From positions 221,397 through 254,715 of the forward strand of contig NZ_GG729933.1 of the NCBI RefSeq assembly GCF_000160135.1: a stretch of DNA of 33,319 nucleotides, in the 5' to 3' direction. Source of the stretch: Oribacterium sp. oral taxon 078 str. F0262. Its GTDB lineage: Bacteria > Bacillota > Clostridia > Lachnospirales > Lachnospiraceae. Positions 15,707-24,576 of this stretch are shown in pieces. Below the pieces are notes generated by a model. It searched no databases and was not told where the DNA came from. It saw only the letters and a list, made by a program, of their open reading frames with translations. The translations under genes were made by a program, and so were the position numbers. Within the stretch, counting starts at the first letter, position 1; each line of letters begins with the position of its first letter.

Positions 15707-17428
15707 TTATTGCGGCTCCCCTTCCTCCGCCTCCGCTGTGAGAAGCTCGATCTTTCGGAAGGGGAGCTGCTCCGCTGTGAGGATCTCCTCCTCCCTTTTG
15801 TGACAACTGAAGAGGAGGATCTGCTCCCCTGTCATATCAGAGAGAAAATGAAGACAACTCTTCAGCCGCTCCTCGTCATAGAGCGCGAAGCTTTCGTCGA
15901 GAAAAAGCGGCAGCCGCTCCGGCGCCTCCTCCTGCATGAGGGAGGATACGGCGAGACGGAGGGCGAGATAGACCTGATCCATGGTTCCGAGCGAGAGCTC
16001 CTTCAGCTTCAGCATGCGCTCCCCGCTTCCGATGAAGAGCTCCAGGCTGTCATCGACGAAGAGGGAGCGGTAGCGTCCGCCGGTAATCTCGGAGAGTATG
16101 CGTCCCGCCTTCTCATTGAGATGCCGGCCGAAGCTCTCCGAAATCCGGAGGGAGAGCTCGGAAATGCGCTCTCTTGCCAGAGAGAGGGCATCGAGATGCC
16201 GTTCTATCCGCCCATTTTCCCGGACGGAGGAGAGAAGACGAAGCTCCCTCGTTCGAAGCTGCGAGAGACGCTCCAGCTTTCCCTCAAGTTCAGTCTGGAG
16301 CTCATGCTGCCGTAGAAGCTCCTCGTCATAGCCTTTTTCGGCGTTCTCCTTCTCCTCCAGTTCGGAGAGAACGGCATTGAGCGCCCTTCTCCCCTCCCAA
16401 AGCTCCGTAAGGATTCCTCTGAGCTCCCGGTAGCGGGAGCGAAGCCTTTCCATGCTCTCCTCCTCGATCTCCCCTCCTCCGATCCGGGTGGAGAGGACAG
16501 CGCTGAGCGCTTCTCTTCGCTCCGCTTCCTCCCTCTTTCTCCTTCGGGAAAGCGGATAGAGGAGGAGCCTTAGGACAGAGCTTTTCTTTTCCTCTTGCAG
16601 CGCGCGGTAGAGCCCCTCGGCCTTTCCCTCCTCTTTTTCGATCTCCTCCTGATCGCTCAGACCGGAGAGACGGAGGACTTCCTCCTTCCCCGAGTTTCTC
16701 CGGAGGAGCTCCTCCTTCCTTCTCTGCAGCTCTGCGAGATTTTCCCTGGCCTCCTCCCGGAGAGCGGCAAAGCGGCGGATCCGGTTTTCATAGCGTGGAT
16801 TTTCGAGTTCCCTCTCCAGATTCCGGATCTCACCGGTAAGGAGGGAGAGCTCCTTTACCGCGCCGCTGTCGAGAAGCTCCCGGAGCCTTCCCTCCTCCTC
16901 GTCCAGGAAACGGAGGGCCCGCTCCCCGGAGATGGAGGAGCTCTTGCTCTCCTGCATATTTTTCACGTAGCGCCGGAGCTCTCCGGCCATTTCCCGATCG
17001 GTCTTTGCGTGAAGCTGAGCGATGGATACGGTATTCCGGTAGCCCTTCTCCGTGAGATGGCAGAGAAGCTCCGAGAGGAAGGGCCCGGGCTTATCCAGAG
17101 GGATTCCCGATTTCTCGGAGCGGATGGAAAGCCCCTCATCCGGAGCGGAAAAATCTCTTTGGATGAGGTAGCGCTCCCCCAGATAGGAGACGAGGAGCTC
17201 GCCGCCGAAGCGCTCCGGATTTTTCCAGGGGCGGATGTGGAGTCGGAATTCCCGGGCGGGAAGGCTTCCTCCGCTCGGAAGACCGTAGAACATGCTGCGT
17301 AGAAAATGATGGAGCGTGGACTTTCCGGCCTCATTCCTTCCATAGATCAGGTTCAGGCCGTCCGAGAGCGGAAGCGTATAGTCATGGAACTTTCCAAAGC
17401 CGTGGATCCTCAATTCGATGAGCTTCAT
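15707..17428 (-). CDS. SbcC/YhaN-like ABC-type ATPase, short form
   Basis: The 573-residue protein has an SMC/Rad50-type head split by coiled coil. It has Walker A YGRNEAGKST (29-38), the signature LSLGTMDQ (478-485), Walker B LPLFLDES (506-513) with its catalytic Glu, and a switch His near 543. The insertion is predicted coiled coil from about 160 to 430 and has no CxxC zinc hook. It is far shorter than SbcC or B. subtilis YhaN (about 960). Partners of this kind drive an SbcD-type nuclease on DNA ends. Its start overlaps the SbcD-like stop by 4 bases, so the two proteins are likely made together. ATPase residues appear intact. Confidence 0.82.
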   Translation of the reverse strand: MKLIELRIHGFGKFHDYTLPLSDGLNLIYGRNEAGKSTLHHFLRSMFYGLPSGGSLPAREFRLHIRPWKNPERFGGELLVSYLGERYLIQRDFSAPDEGLSIRSEKSGIPLDKPGPFLSELLCHLTEKGYRNTVSIAQLHAKTDREMAGELRRYVKNMQESKSSSISGERALRFLDEEEGRLRELLDSGAVKELSLLTGEIRNLERELENPRYENRIRRFAALREEARENLAELQRRKEELLRRNSGKEEVLRLSGLSDQEEIEKEEGKAEGLYRALQEEKKSSVLRLLLYPLSRRRKREEAERREALSAVLSTRIGGGEIEEESMERLRSRYRELRGILTELWEGRRALNAVLSELEEKENAEKGYDEELLRQHELQTELEGKLERLSQLRTRELRLLSSVRENGRIERHLDALSLARERISELSLRISESFGRHLNEKAGRILSEITGGRYRSLFVDDSLELFIGSGERMLKLKELSLGTMDQVYLALRLAVSSLMQEEAPERLPLFLDESFALYDEERLKSCLHFLSDMTGEQILLFSCHKREEEILTAEQLPFRKIELLTAEAEEGEPQ

Positions 17429-18501
17429 CCTTCCTCCTCTTCTTCCGAAAAAAGGAGTGCGCGGATCCCAAGGAGAAGTGCCTCCTCGTCCTCCTCGCTT
17501 CTCTCCTCCTTATCCTCCATGAGAAAGCTCCGAATATAGAAGCCGATGAGATCGGAGGAATGCTCCCGGCAGAGCGCCCCGAGGTCGTAGTCCGGCTTCG
17601 ACTCATCGAGAAGCTCCGCGATGGGGAAGCGCTCCCGGAGGGAGTCGAGGGAAAAGCTCTGCTCCGGCCTTCTCTTTCCGCGGATGCGGATCCGATAGAT
17701 CCGCTCCCTTCCGTGCTCCCCCATCCGCTCGGAGAGGAGACGGAGCAGAGCTTCTTCGCGGGTTCTTTGGTTCACAGTGACCTGGAGGGGAACGTAGCGC
17801 CGCCTGGCGATCGGGAGGAAGCGAAGCTTCATGAGATCTCCCGTGCCGGGATCCAGCTCTCCGAGATAGACGCCGTGCTCCCCGCTTTCCCTCGGTGAGA
17901 GCGGCTCCGGAGAGGCGGGGAAGACGATTCTCCGCTCCCCCATCTCTCTCCGCCTTTCCGAGCCGCCGAGCGCGGCGTAGCAAAAGGGAAGAGAGCTGAG
18001 AAAGGAGCTGTCCTCCGGGAAGGGATTTTTCTTAGAGCAGCTTGCGAGTAAAATCCGGGAGCTCTCATCGCAGCAGAGGGGGAAGGCGCGGATCGCCTCC
18101 TCCCAGCTTCCCTCCGGGCAGGAGAGGGCGCAGATTTCCGTTCGGATCTCATCGAAGAAAAAGCTCCCGGAGGGCTCCAGGAGACAGCTCACATTGTCGG
18201 AAAAGGAAAAACTTAAGAGGGCGGAGCTTTTCGTAATGCGGTCGCTCTCTCCGGGCAGGAGGACGACATGGGTTTTCGGTATCGTCCGAAAGAGACTGTC
18301 CAGCTCGGAGAGCTCCCGCTTTAAGGGCTGCTGATGAAAGAGATTCCCGGCGATCAGGAGGCAGTCCGCGCCGAAGTCCCTGCACAGAGATACGATATGC
18401 CGGAAGCTCTCCCGGATCTCCTCCTCCCTCTCCTTGGCCCAGGGCATATCCGGATCCGGCGTCATACCCCAGTGCACATCGGCAGTGTGAATGAATTTCA
18501 T
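17425..18501 (-). CDS. SbcD/YhaO-like metallophosphoesterase homologue with degenerate active site
   Basis: The 358-residue protein begins MKFIHTADVHWG, the first metallophosphoesterase motif (Asp8, His10). The rest of the metal site is missing. The GD motif reads GN (52-53). GNHD reads GESD (84-87). The later His motif, normally LxxHG, reads ASC (153-155). GHxH reads GGSE (179-182). The surrounding family sequence is otherwise recognisable (AGNLFHQQPLKRELSELD, EPLSPRESGEHGVYLGEL). I infer loss of nuclease activity. It starts 2 bases after the asnS stop, with only a weak ribosome binding site, and overlaps the ATPase gene by ATGA, so it is probably a structural partner. Confidence 0.8.
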   Translation of the reverse strand: MKFIHTADVHWGMTPDPDMPWAKEREEEIRESFRHIVSLCRDFGADCLLIAGNLFHQQPLKRELSELDSLFRTIPKTHVVLLPGESDRITKSSALLSFSFSDNVSCLLEPSGSFFFDEIRTEICALSCPEGSWEEAIRAFPLCCDESSRILLASCSKKNPFPEDSSFLSSLPFCYAALGGSERRREMGERRIVFPASPEPLSPRESGEHGVYLGELDPGTGDLMKLRFLPIARRRYVPLQVTVNQRTREEALLRLLSERMGEHGRERIYRIRIRGKRRPEQSFSLDSLRERFPIAELLDESKPDYDLGALCREHSSDLIGFYIRSFLMEDKEERSEEDEEALLLGIRALLFSEEEEEG

Positions 18502-18503
18502 GG

Positions 18504-19892
18504 CTAGATCTCGCAGTTTCCTACGGTGCGCGGGAAGGGGAGAACATCGCGGATATTCTGCATTCCGGTGAGATACATGACGGCGCGTTCAAAGCCGAGG
18601 CCGAAGCCGCCGTGCCGCGTCGTGCCGAATCTCCGAAGGTCCAGATAGAAGCGGTAGGCCTCGATATCCATACCGAGCTCCTCCATCCGAGAGAGGAGCC
18701 TGTCGTAGTCCTCCTCCCTCTGGGAGCCGCCGATGATTTCCCCGATGCCGGGCACCAAACAGTCCACAGCGGCGACGGTCCTTCCGTCCGGATTCTGCTT
18801 CATGTAGAAGGCCTTGATTTCCTTCGGATAGTCCGTAACGAAGACCGGGCGCTGAAAGATCTTCTCCGTCAGATAGCGCTCGTGTTCTGTCTGGAGATCC
18901 GCCCCCCAGGAGAGCTTGTATTCGAAGTCCGCATTGTGCTTTTCGAGGATTTCGACGGCCTCCGTATAGCTGATCCGGCCGAAGTCGGAGTCGAGAATGC
19001 AGCGCATCCTTTCGAGAAGGCCCTTGTCCACAAAGCTGTTCAAAAACTCCATCTCCTCCGGGGCCTCCGTGAGGACATGGCGGATGATAAATTTCAGCAT
19101 ATCCTCCGCGGTGTCCATGATGTCGGAAAGCTCCGCGAAGGCCATCTCCGGCTCGATCATCCAAAACTCCGCCGCATGCCTCTGCGTATTCGAATTCTCC
19201 GCGCGGAAGGTCGGACCGAAGGTGTAGATATTCCGAAAGGCCTGGGCGAAGCTCTCTCCGTTCAGCTGACCGGAGACGGTGAGAGAGGTCTTCTTCCCGA
19301 AAAAGTCCGCTCCGTAGTCGACACCCTCCTCCGTCCTCGGAAGCTGATCGAGGTCGAGTGTCGTCACCTGGAACATCTCTCCGGCGCCCTCCGCGTCGGA
19401 GGCGGTGATGATCGGCGTGTGGACATAGACGAAGCCGCGCTCCTGGAAGAAGCGATGGATCGCAAAGGCGATCAGGGAGCGGATGCGAAAGACGGCCTGA
19501 AGAGTATTGGTCCTCGGGCGAAGGTGCGGGATGCTCCGGAGGTATTCCAGAGTATGGCGCTTTTTCTGGAGAGGATAGTCCGGACTGCTCGGCCCCTCGA
19601 TGGAGACGCTTTCCGCCTGCAGCTCAAAGGGCTGCTTCGCCTCCGGCGTCGCGACAAGCTTTCCCTTCACGATGACAGCCGCGCCGACGCCGAGCTTTGC
19701 GATCTCCGGGAAATTCTCCAGATCCTCGTGATAAACGACCTGAAGCGGTGTGAAAAAGCTCCCATCGGAAATCACGAGAAAGCCGAAGGACTTACTGTCC
19801 CGGTTGCTCCGGACCCATCCTCCGACCGTGATTTCTCTGTCATAGTAGGCGGCGCTGTCTCTGAAAAGCTCGCGCAAACTGCTTAAATTCAT
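18504..19892 (-). CDS. asnS: Asparagine-tRNA ligase
   Basis: The 462-residue class IIb synthetase starts at the ATG behind GGGGGAGGAAGC, giving [10 protein letters not shown]; a longer frame reaching 20066 runs through the leader. The N-terminal OB fold carries [16 protein letters not shown]. Motif 2 is [17 protein letters not shown] and motif 3 is [21 protein letters not shown]. The ending, usually FPRTPGNAEF in the family, reads [10 protein letters not shown]. It is transcribed from the promoter at 20094-20122 through a long structured leader and leads into the SbcD-like gene. Confidence 0.96.
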   Translation of the reverse strand: MNLSSLRELFRDSAAYYDREITVGGWVRSNRDSKSFGFLVISDGSFFTPLQVVYHEDLENFPEIAKLGVGAAVIVKGKLVATPEAKQPFELQAESVSIEGPSSPDYPLQKKRHTLEYLRSIPHLRPRTNTLQAVFRIRSLIAFAIHRFFQERGFVYVHTPIITASDAEGAGEMFQVTTLDLDQLPRTEEGVDYGADFFGKKTSLTVSGQLNGESFAQAFRNIYTFGPTFRAENSNTQRHAAEFWMIEPEMAFAELSDIMDTAEDMLKFIIRHVLTEAPEEMEFLNSFVDKGLLERMRCILDSDFGRISYTEAVEILEKHNADFEYKLSWGADLQTEHERYLTEKIFQRPVFVTDYPKEIKAFYMKQNPDGRTVAAVDCLVPGIGEIIGGSQREEDYDRLLSRMEELGMDIEAYRFYLDLRRFGTTRHGGFGLGFERAVMYLTGMQNIRDVLPFPRTVGNCEI

Positions 19893-20087
19893 GCTTCCTC
19901 CCCCTGCGTTTCCAAAAAAGCTCCGAAAGCGGAATCCCGATATGCTTCCGCCTTCGAAGTCCTGCCGCCGTAAAGAGGCGGCAGGATATGTGATACGCCC
20001 CTTATGAACATAAGGCGGGGAAAGTCCCGCGAAAATGCGAAAAAGAGGCCGCATGGACTTTGCCATGCAAGATCAGCCTTTGATGAC
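19893..20087 (-). promoter_or_regulatory. Hairpin-rich leader of asnS
   Basis: The leader of roughly 195 nt holds at least four hairpins: 20051-20068 (GCATGG/CCATGC, followed downstream by CTCTTTTTC), 20015-20030 (GCGGG/CCCGC), 20000-20015 (CCTTAT/ATAAGG) and a perfect 10-bp stem at 19960-19986. Synthetase genes in Firmicutes often use T-box leaders, but I find neither the conserved T-box sequence nor a clear antiterminator. Control by attenuation is possible but not shown. Confidence 0.4.
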
Positions 20088-20093
20088 CTGATT

Positions 20094-20122
20094 ATTATAC
20101 TAGATGGAAAGAGGCTTTTCAA
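20094..20122 (-). promoter_or_regulatory. Promoter of asnS and downstream genes
   Basis: On the minus strand TTGAAA (20117-20122) and TATAAT (20094-20099) are spaced by 17 bp. Confidence 0.75.
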
Positions 20123-20148
20123 TGAAAGATAGCTCCCCGCGCCGCGAG

Positions 20149-20176
20149 ACAGGGCGGCCTGAGAGAGCTGCCCTGT
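20149..20176. other. Hairpin between the divergent asnS and glgC promoters
   Basis: ACAGGGC (20149-20155) pairs with GCCCTGT (20170-20176) around a 14-nt loop that can pair further with mismatches. No T-run follows. It could be a protein-binding palindrome for either promoter. Confidence 0.3.
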
Positions 20177-20267
20177 TCCGGGCGGGCAAAACGGCAGAAA
20201 AGATGGAAATTTATACAGTTATTGGGGATTATTCTGCCGATTTGTATTTCATTATTTCCTTTTGAGT

Positions 20268-20509
20268 GCTATAATAGGGGCAATCGGAGCAGTCATGACG
20301 CTGAAGATCGAAAGGCTTCGGGCGAACTGCACAAGAGGATGCGCTGTTCCCCCCAGGGGAAGGGCGGCATCTTTGTCCGCATTTATCGGTCCATTGCCCC
20401 GGGAGCAAAGGGCCGGAGATCTTCGCATTATCTCTGAACCGGAGGAAGGGAGGGGAGTTCTCCCCGCAGCAGCTGTGACGCTAAACTCGATGACCAGAGG
20501 GGTGATGAT
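20268..20509 (+). promoter_or_regulatory. Extended -10 promoter and long leader of glgC
   Basis: TATAAT (20270-20275) is preceded by TGC, an extended -10; no good -35 is seen. The leader of about 230 nt holds short hairpins, including GCAGT/ACTGC, TTCCCC/GGGGAA around CCA, and GGGGA/TCCCC. It matches no riboswitch I can recall. No gene is apparent in it. Confidence 0.5.
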
Positions 20510-21784
20510 GTGATTAAGAAGGAAATGATTGCCATGCTTTTGGCTGGCGGCCAGGGCTCCCGCCTTGGTATTCTCACGAAGAATGTCGCAAAACCCGCTG
20601 TTTCCTTTGGCGGAAAGTATTCTATTATTGACTTCCCACTCAGTAATTGTATCAATTCCGGCGTGGATACCGTCGGAGTACTGACGCAGTACCAGCCTCT
20701 CCGCCTGAATGCCCATATCGGCATCGGCATCCCCTGGGATCTGGACCGGAACCGGGGAGGGGTGACGGTGCTGCAGCCCTATGAGTCCCAGGATGACACC
20801 GGATTCTATTCCGGCACGGCGAATGCGATCTTCCAAAATATCGCCTATATCGATAACTATAATCCGGACTATGTGCTGATCCTCTCGGGGGACCATATCT
20901 ACAAGATGGACTACGAGGTCATGCTGGAGTATCACAAGGCGATGAACGCGGGGCTCACCATCGCGGCGATGCCGGTGCCGATGGAGGAGGCGAGCCGTTT
21001 CGGGATCACGGTGACGGATGAGCAGAACCGCATCATCGACTTCCAGGAGAAGCCCAAGGAGCCGAGGAGCAATCTGGCGTCCATGGGGATCTATATCTTC
21101 AGCTGGAAGCTGCTCCGGGATGCGCTGCTGAAAAACCGGGATGTGCCGGGCTGCGACTTCGGGAAGCATATCATTCCCTACCTCTTCCACCAGGATGCTC
21201 CGATCTACGCCTATGAATTCAATGGCTACTGGAAGGATGTCGGCACACTGCAGTCCTACTGGGAATCCAATATGGAGCTGGTCGCGCTCATCCCGGAGTT
21301 CAATCTCTACGAGGAGTACTGGAAGATTTATACGCAGACGGACAATCCCGCCCCCCAGTACATTTCCGGAGACTCCCATGTGGAGCGCTCCATCATCTCC
21401 GAGGGCTGCGAGATCTACGGGGAGGTCTACAATTCGGTGATCGGGGCCGGTGTGACCGTGGAGGGCGGCGCGGTCATCTCGGATTCCATCATCATGGACA
21501 ATTCGGTGATCCGGGAGGGCAGCCGGGTCAATAAGGCCATTATCGCCCAGAATGTCAGCATCGGCAAAGGCTGCGTGATCGGGACCGGAGAGTATGCGGA
21601 TTCCGTCTATGACAAAAGGGTCTATTGCTCGGAACTTGCATTGATCGGAGAGAATTCCGTGATTCCGGATCAGGTCTCGATCGGGAGGAACACGGCGGTC
21701 TACGGGAAGACTGCACCGGAGGATTACCCGGACGCCGTGCTTTGGAGCGGCGGCGCGATCATCAAGGAGGACGACAGAATATGA
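20510..21784 (+). CDS. glgC: Glucose-1-phosphate adenylyltransferase
   Basis: The 424-residue enzyme makes ADP-glucose for glycogen synthesis. I take the GTG at 20510, eight or so bases after AGAGGGG, because it gives the family start (M)[19 protein letters not shown]. Motifs are the nucleotide-binding GGQGSRLG, the conserved [26 protein letters not shown] and substrate-binding [16 protein letters not shown] left-handed beta-helix domain of hexapeptide repeats ends the protein ([24 protein letters not shown]). The stop overlaps the glgD start by ATGA. Confidence 0.95.
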   Translation: MIKKEMIAMLLAGGQGSRLGILTKNVAKPAVSFGGKYSIIDFPLSNCINSGVDTVGVLTQYQPLRLNAHIGIGIPWDLDRNRGGVTVLQPYESQDDTGFYSGTANAIFQNIAYIDNYNPDYVLILSGDHIYKMDYEVMLEYHKAMNAGLTIAAMPVPMEEASRFGITVTDEQNRIIDFQEKPKEPRSNLASMGIYIFSWKLLRDALLKNRDVPGCDFGKHIIPYLFHQDAPIYAYEFNGYWKDVGTLQSYWESNMELVALIPEFNLYEEYWKIYTQTDNPAPQYISGDSHVERSIISEGCEIYGEVYNSVIGAGVTVEGGAVISDSIIMDNSVIREGSRVNKAIIAQNVSIGKGCVIGTGEYADSVYDKRVYCSELALIGENSVIPDQVSIGRNTAVYGKTAPEDYPDAVLWSGGAIIKEDDRI

Positions 21785-22902
21785 GAGCGATAGGAATTAT
21801 CCTTGCGGGCGGCAACAACAAGCGGATGAGAGAACTGTCCAACAAGCGGGCGATCTCCGCGATGCCGGTGGCGGGCACCTTCCGGGCCATCGACTTCGCG
21901 CTCTCCAACATGTCGAATTCCCATGTGCAGAAGGTGGCGGTGCTCACGCAGTACAATTCGCGTTCCCTGAACCAGCACCTCTCCTCCTCGAAGTGGTGGG
22001 ACTTCGGGCGGAAGCAGGGCGGGCTCTATGTCTATACGCCCACCATCACGGCGGAGCACGGGGACTGGTTCCGCGGCACGGCGGACGCCCTCTACCAAAA
22101 CCTTGTTTTTTTGAAATCCTCCCACGAGCCCTATGTCATCATTGCCGCGGGGGATGGTGTCTACAAGCTCGACTACAGCAGGGTCCTGGAGTACCACATC
22201 GAGAAGAAGGCGGATATCACGGTGGTGTGCACCGCGCTCAATCCCGCGGACGATGTCTCCCGCTTTGGCTGCATCAAAATGAACGATGAAAGCCGCATCG
22301 TGGAATTTGAGGAGAAGCCTGTGGCGACGGATGCGACTACGATCTCCTGCGGGGTCTATGTGATCCGGAGGCGGCAGCTGATTGAGCTTTTGGAGAAGTC
22401 CAACGATGAGGACCGCTATGATTTTGTGAAGGACATCCTGGTGCGCTACAAAAATCTGAAGCGCATCTACGGCTACCGTATGAACGACTACTGGAGCAAT
22501 ATCGCATCGCTTCCGTCCTATTACAGGACCAATATGGACTTCCTGAAAAGAGAGATCCGGGATCATTTTTTCAAGGAGGCCCCGGGAGTCTACACAAGGC
22601 TTGCGGATAATCCGCCCGCGAAGTATAATCCGGGGTGCAGTGTCCATAATGCGATCGTGGCGAGCGGGTGCATCATCAACGGTATGGTGGAGAACTCTGT
22701 CCTTTGCCGAAAGGTTTATGTCGGAAACAACTGCATTATCCGAAATTCCGTCATTTTAAATGATGTTTATATCGGAGACAACAGCGTCATTGAAAACTGT
22801 ATTGTGGAGAGCCGGGACACCATCCGGGCAAATACGACTTACATAGGGACTCCGGATGACATCAGAATAGTAATTGAAAAAAATGAAAGATATATCATGT
22901 GA
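21781..22902 (+). CDS. glgD: GlgD, glucose-1-phosphate adenylyltransferase-like regulatory subunit
   Basis: The 373-residue paralogue of GlgC starts at the overlapping ATG ([19 protein letters not shown]). Its nucleotide loop [10 protein letters not shown] departs from the GGxGxRL of active GlgC. In Firmicutes GlgD has little activity alone but activates GlgC in a heterotetramer. The core retains the family fold with [18 protein letters not shown] and a C-terminal hexapeptide-repeat helix. A spoVG gene follows 91 bases later. Confidence 0.93.
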   Translation: MRAIGIILAGGNNKRMRELSNKRAISAMPVAGTFRAIDFALSNMSNSHVQKVAVLTQYNSRSLNQHLSSSKWWDFGRKQGGLYVYTPTITAEHGDWFRGTADALYQNLVFLKSSHEPYVIIAAGDGVYKLDYSRVLEYHIEKKADITVVCTALNPADDVSRFGCIKMNDESRIVEFEEKPVATDATTISCGVYVIRRRQLIELLEKSNDEDRYDFVKDILVRYKNLKRIYGYRMNDYWSNIASLPSYYRTNMDFLKREIRDHFFKEAPGVYTRLADNPPAKYNPGCSVHNAIVASGCIINGMVENSVLCRKVYVGNNCIIRNSVILNDVYIGDNSVIENCIVESRDTIRANTTYIGTPDDIRIVIEKNERYIM

Positions 22903-22993
22903 CGGGATGAGATCTGAGGATGGCGGAGCAGCGGGAGCATGCGAAATCACCTTTGATATCCGAAGCGTGGTAGGAAAGGATAGGAGGATAAGT

Positions 22994-23275
22994 ATGCAGG
23001 TTACGGATGTACGGGTTCGCCGTGTGGAGAAAGAGGGGAAGATGAAGGCGGTCGCGTCCATCACCTTTGATGAGGAATTTGTCATCCATGATATCAAGGT
23101 GATCGAGGGCGAGAAGGGACTTTTCATCGCCATGCCCTCCAGGAAGACAACAGATGGGGAGTACCGCGACATCGCGCATCCGATCCGCTCCTCCACGAGA
23201 GAGTTGCTTCAGAGCACGATTTTAAGGACATACCGGGCGGAGCTGGACAGAATCAACGGAGAGAGGGTGCTTTGA
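22994..23275 (+). CDS. spoVG: SpoVG regulatory RNA/DNA-binding protein
   Basis: The start is the ATG after TAGGAGG, giving [20 protein letters not shown]; an upstream frame reaching 22874 overlaps glgD and is rejected. The 93-residue protein has the family pattern [28 protein letters not shown] split over beta strands, then a C-terminal helix [12 protein letters not shown]. SpoVG is a broad nucleic-acid-binding regulator affecting septation and sporulation in Bacillus and virulence in others. It ends at the terminator at 23308. Confidence 0.95.
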   Translation: MQVTDVRVRRVEKEGKMKAVASITFDEEFVIHDIKVIEGEKGLFIAMPSRKTTDGEYRDIAHPIRSSTRELLQSTILRTYRAELDRINGERVL

Positions 23276-23307
23276 TTCCCGTTGCTTGGGGCGAGAGGCT
23301 CCAGAGG

Positions 23308-23342
23308 AAGGCCGTGTCGAAAGGCATGGCCTTGATTTTTTT
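23308..23342 (+). terminator. Intrinsic terminator after spoVG
   Basis: AAGGCCGTG (23308-23316) pairs with CATGGCCTT (23325-23333, one G-T pair), followed by GATTTTTTT. It closes the glgC-glgD-spoVG unit. Confidence 0.8.
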
Positions 23343-23359
23343 CTGGAGCTCGGTATAAA
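23332..23359 (+). promoter_or_regulatory. Putative promoter of the Pr6Pr-like gene, overlapping the terminator
   Basis: TTGATT (23332-23337), formed partly by the terminator stem and T-run, is spaced 16 bp from TATAAA (23354-23359). It is moderately convincing. Confidence 0.45.
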
Positions 23360-23508
23360 ATGGTCGAACGGATTGTCTGCTGTAGGAGCGGATCGAGGGC
23401 AGGATATCGGATCCGTGCTTTTGTCATCCCTATATGCCGGGGGAAGGCTTGATGGGAGATGGAGAGGGTACACTGCGCCCGGATAGGGCTTGGGAGGCGG
23501 TCGAAGGG

Positions 23509-24198
23509 ATGAGTCCGGAGAGAAGAGAGAGAGCGGCACTTTTTTGCAACCTGCTTTTGCTTTTGGCGGAGCTGATCGTGGCAAACTCCGCCTTTCACTC
23601 AGAGGGGCTCAGGACGCTCCGCTTTTATACGACGGATTCCAATCTGTTCTCGGGTGCGGTCTCGCTTCTCTATTGCTTTTTCTCGCTCCGGAGATTGAAT
23701 CAGAGCGGGAAGGGGGTGCTCGCCAGGGCCCTGTCCGGGAAGGGGGGAAGACCCGGCTTCCCCGGCTGGCTTCTCTCCCTTCGCTATCTCGCAAGCTGCT
23801 GCCTGATGCTGACCTTCTTCGTAGTGTTTTTCGTTCTGGCCCCGGAGAAGGGCTACCTCTATGAGTTTACGGAGGGTACGAAGAGCCTGAGCCATCTTAT
23901 CGCGCCGCTTCTCTCCCTCTTTTCTCTCCTTCTCTTTGAGAGGGGGGGAGAGATCCCGAGAAGCATGCCGCTTCTCGCCCTGCTTCTCACCCTGTTCTAC
24001 GGCCTTCCGATCCTCGCCCTGAACGGGATCGGACTTGTGGACGGTCCCTACTCCTTTCTCAAGATCCGGGAGCAGGCACCGGGAAAGACGCTGTTTTGGT
24101 TTATTGTGATCCTGTCCGGGAATTTCCTGATCGCAGCGGGAATCCGGCGACTTTTGAGCGTAGAAGTCTGCCATCAGGCAGACTCGGAGCGATCTTGA
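23509..24198 (+). CDS. Pr6Pr-like six-helix membrane protein; C-terminus encoded by a repeat
   Basis: The product from the ATG at 23509 has 229 residues; an in-frame start at 23434 is possible but adds a non-conserved head. Six hydrophobic segments are visible, with family-like motifs FYTTDSNLFSG, LSHLIAPLLSLFSLLLFE and NGIGLVDGPYSFLK. These match the bacterial Pr6Pr/FAR-17a-like membrane proteins of unknown function. The last 13 or so residues, after RRLL, and the stop codon fall inside the first copy of the 126-bp repeat. The original end of the gene has therefore probably been replaced. The gene stands between spoVG and pth, which lie closer together in many Firmicutes. Confidence 0.75.
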   Translation: MSPERRERAALFCNLLLLLAELIVANSAFHSEGLRTLRFYTTDSNLFSGAVSLLYCFFSLRRLNQSGKGVLARALSGKGGRPGFPGWLLSLRYLASCCLMLTFFVVFFVLAPEKGYLYEFTEGTKSLSHLIAPLLSLFSLLLFERGGEIPRSMPLLALLLTLFYGLPILALNGIGLVDGPYSFLKIREQAPGKTLFWFIVILSGNFLIAAGIRRLLSVEVCHQADSERS

Positions 24199-24576
24199 CC
24201 ACTTCTCGAAGAGAAGTGCCTCCCGAAGGGAGGTCGGCTGAAGCCACCCGGGCGAAGCCGAGTCCTTCGCGAAGCGAAGTCGAGCGTAGAAGTCTGCCAT
24301 CAGGCAGACTCGGAGCGATCTTGACCACTTCTCGAAGAGAAGTGCCTCCCGGCGGGAGGTCGGCTGAAGCCACCCGGGCGAAGCCGAGTCCTTCGCGAAG
24401 CGAAGTCGAGCGTAGAAGTCTGCCATCAGGCAGACTCGGAGCGTCCTTGACCACTTCTCGAAGAGAAGTGCCTCCCGGCGGGAGGTCGGCTGAAGCCACC
24501 CGGGCGAAGCCGAGTCCTTCGCGAAGCGAAGTCGAGCGTAGAAGTCTGCCATCGGGCAGACTCAGAGCGTCCTTGA
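24156..24576. repeat. Tandem repeat family A, 126-bp unit, three full copies plus a partial
   Basis: Copies start at 24156, 24282, 24408 and 24534 (partial). Each holds perfect hairpins: AGTCTGCC-ATCA-GGCAGACT, CACTTCTC-GAA-GAGAAGTG, CCTCCC-GAA-GGGAGG, and a self-complementary CTTCGCGAAG. The few differences between full copies fall in loops or linkers (GAA versus GGC in the third loop, GATC versus GTCC in a linker), and the partial copy changes one loop base. The unit is 42 codons, so frames stay open across the array on both strands; I regard those as spurious. No flanking coding function is seen. Confidence 0.9.

Noticed and set aside
18612-19886. 424-codon open frame on the plus strand antisense to asnS
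   Set aside because: Lies wholly opposite a clear synthetase gene, no ribosome binding site or recognisable domain; a result of GC-rich codon bias, as are similar frames opposite glgC (20252-21379), glgD (21724-22647), pgi (12764-13873), pth/mfd (25367-26482) and mfd (27323-28216).
20222-20437. Small frames in the glgC leader
   Set aside because: They cross the promoter, and no start signal is present.
23599-24552. 317-codon minus-strand frame with three near-identical 42-residue repeats (each starting MADFYARLRF)
   Set aside because: The repeats come from the 126-bp DNA unit, which is a multiple of three, so all frames stay open; the rest is antisense to the membrane protein gene. The plus-strand frame 24096-24671 is rejected for the same reason.
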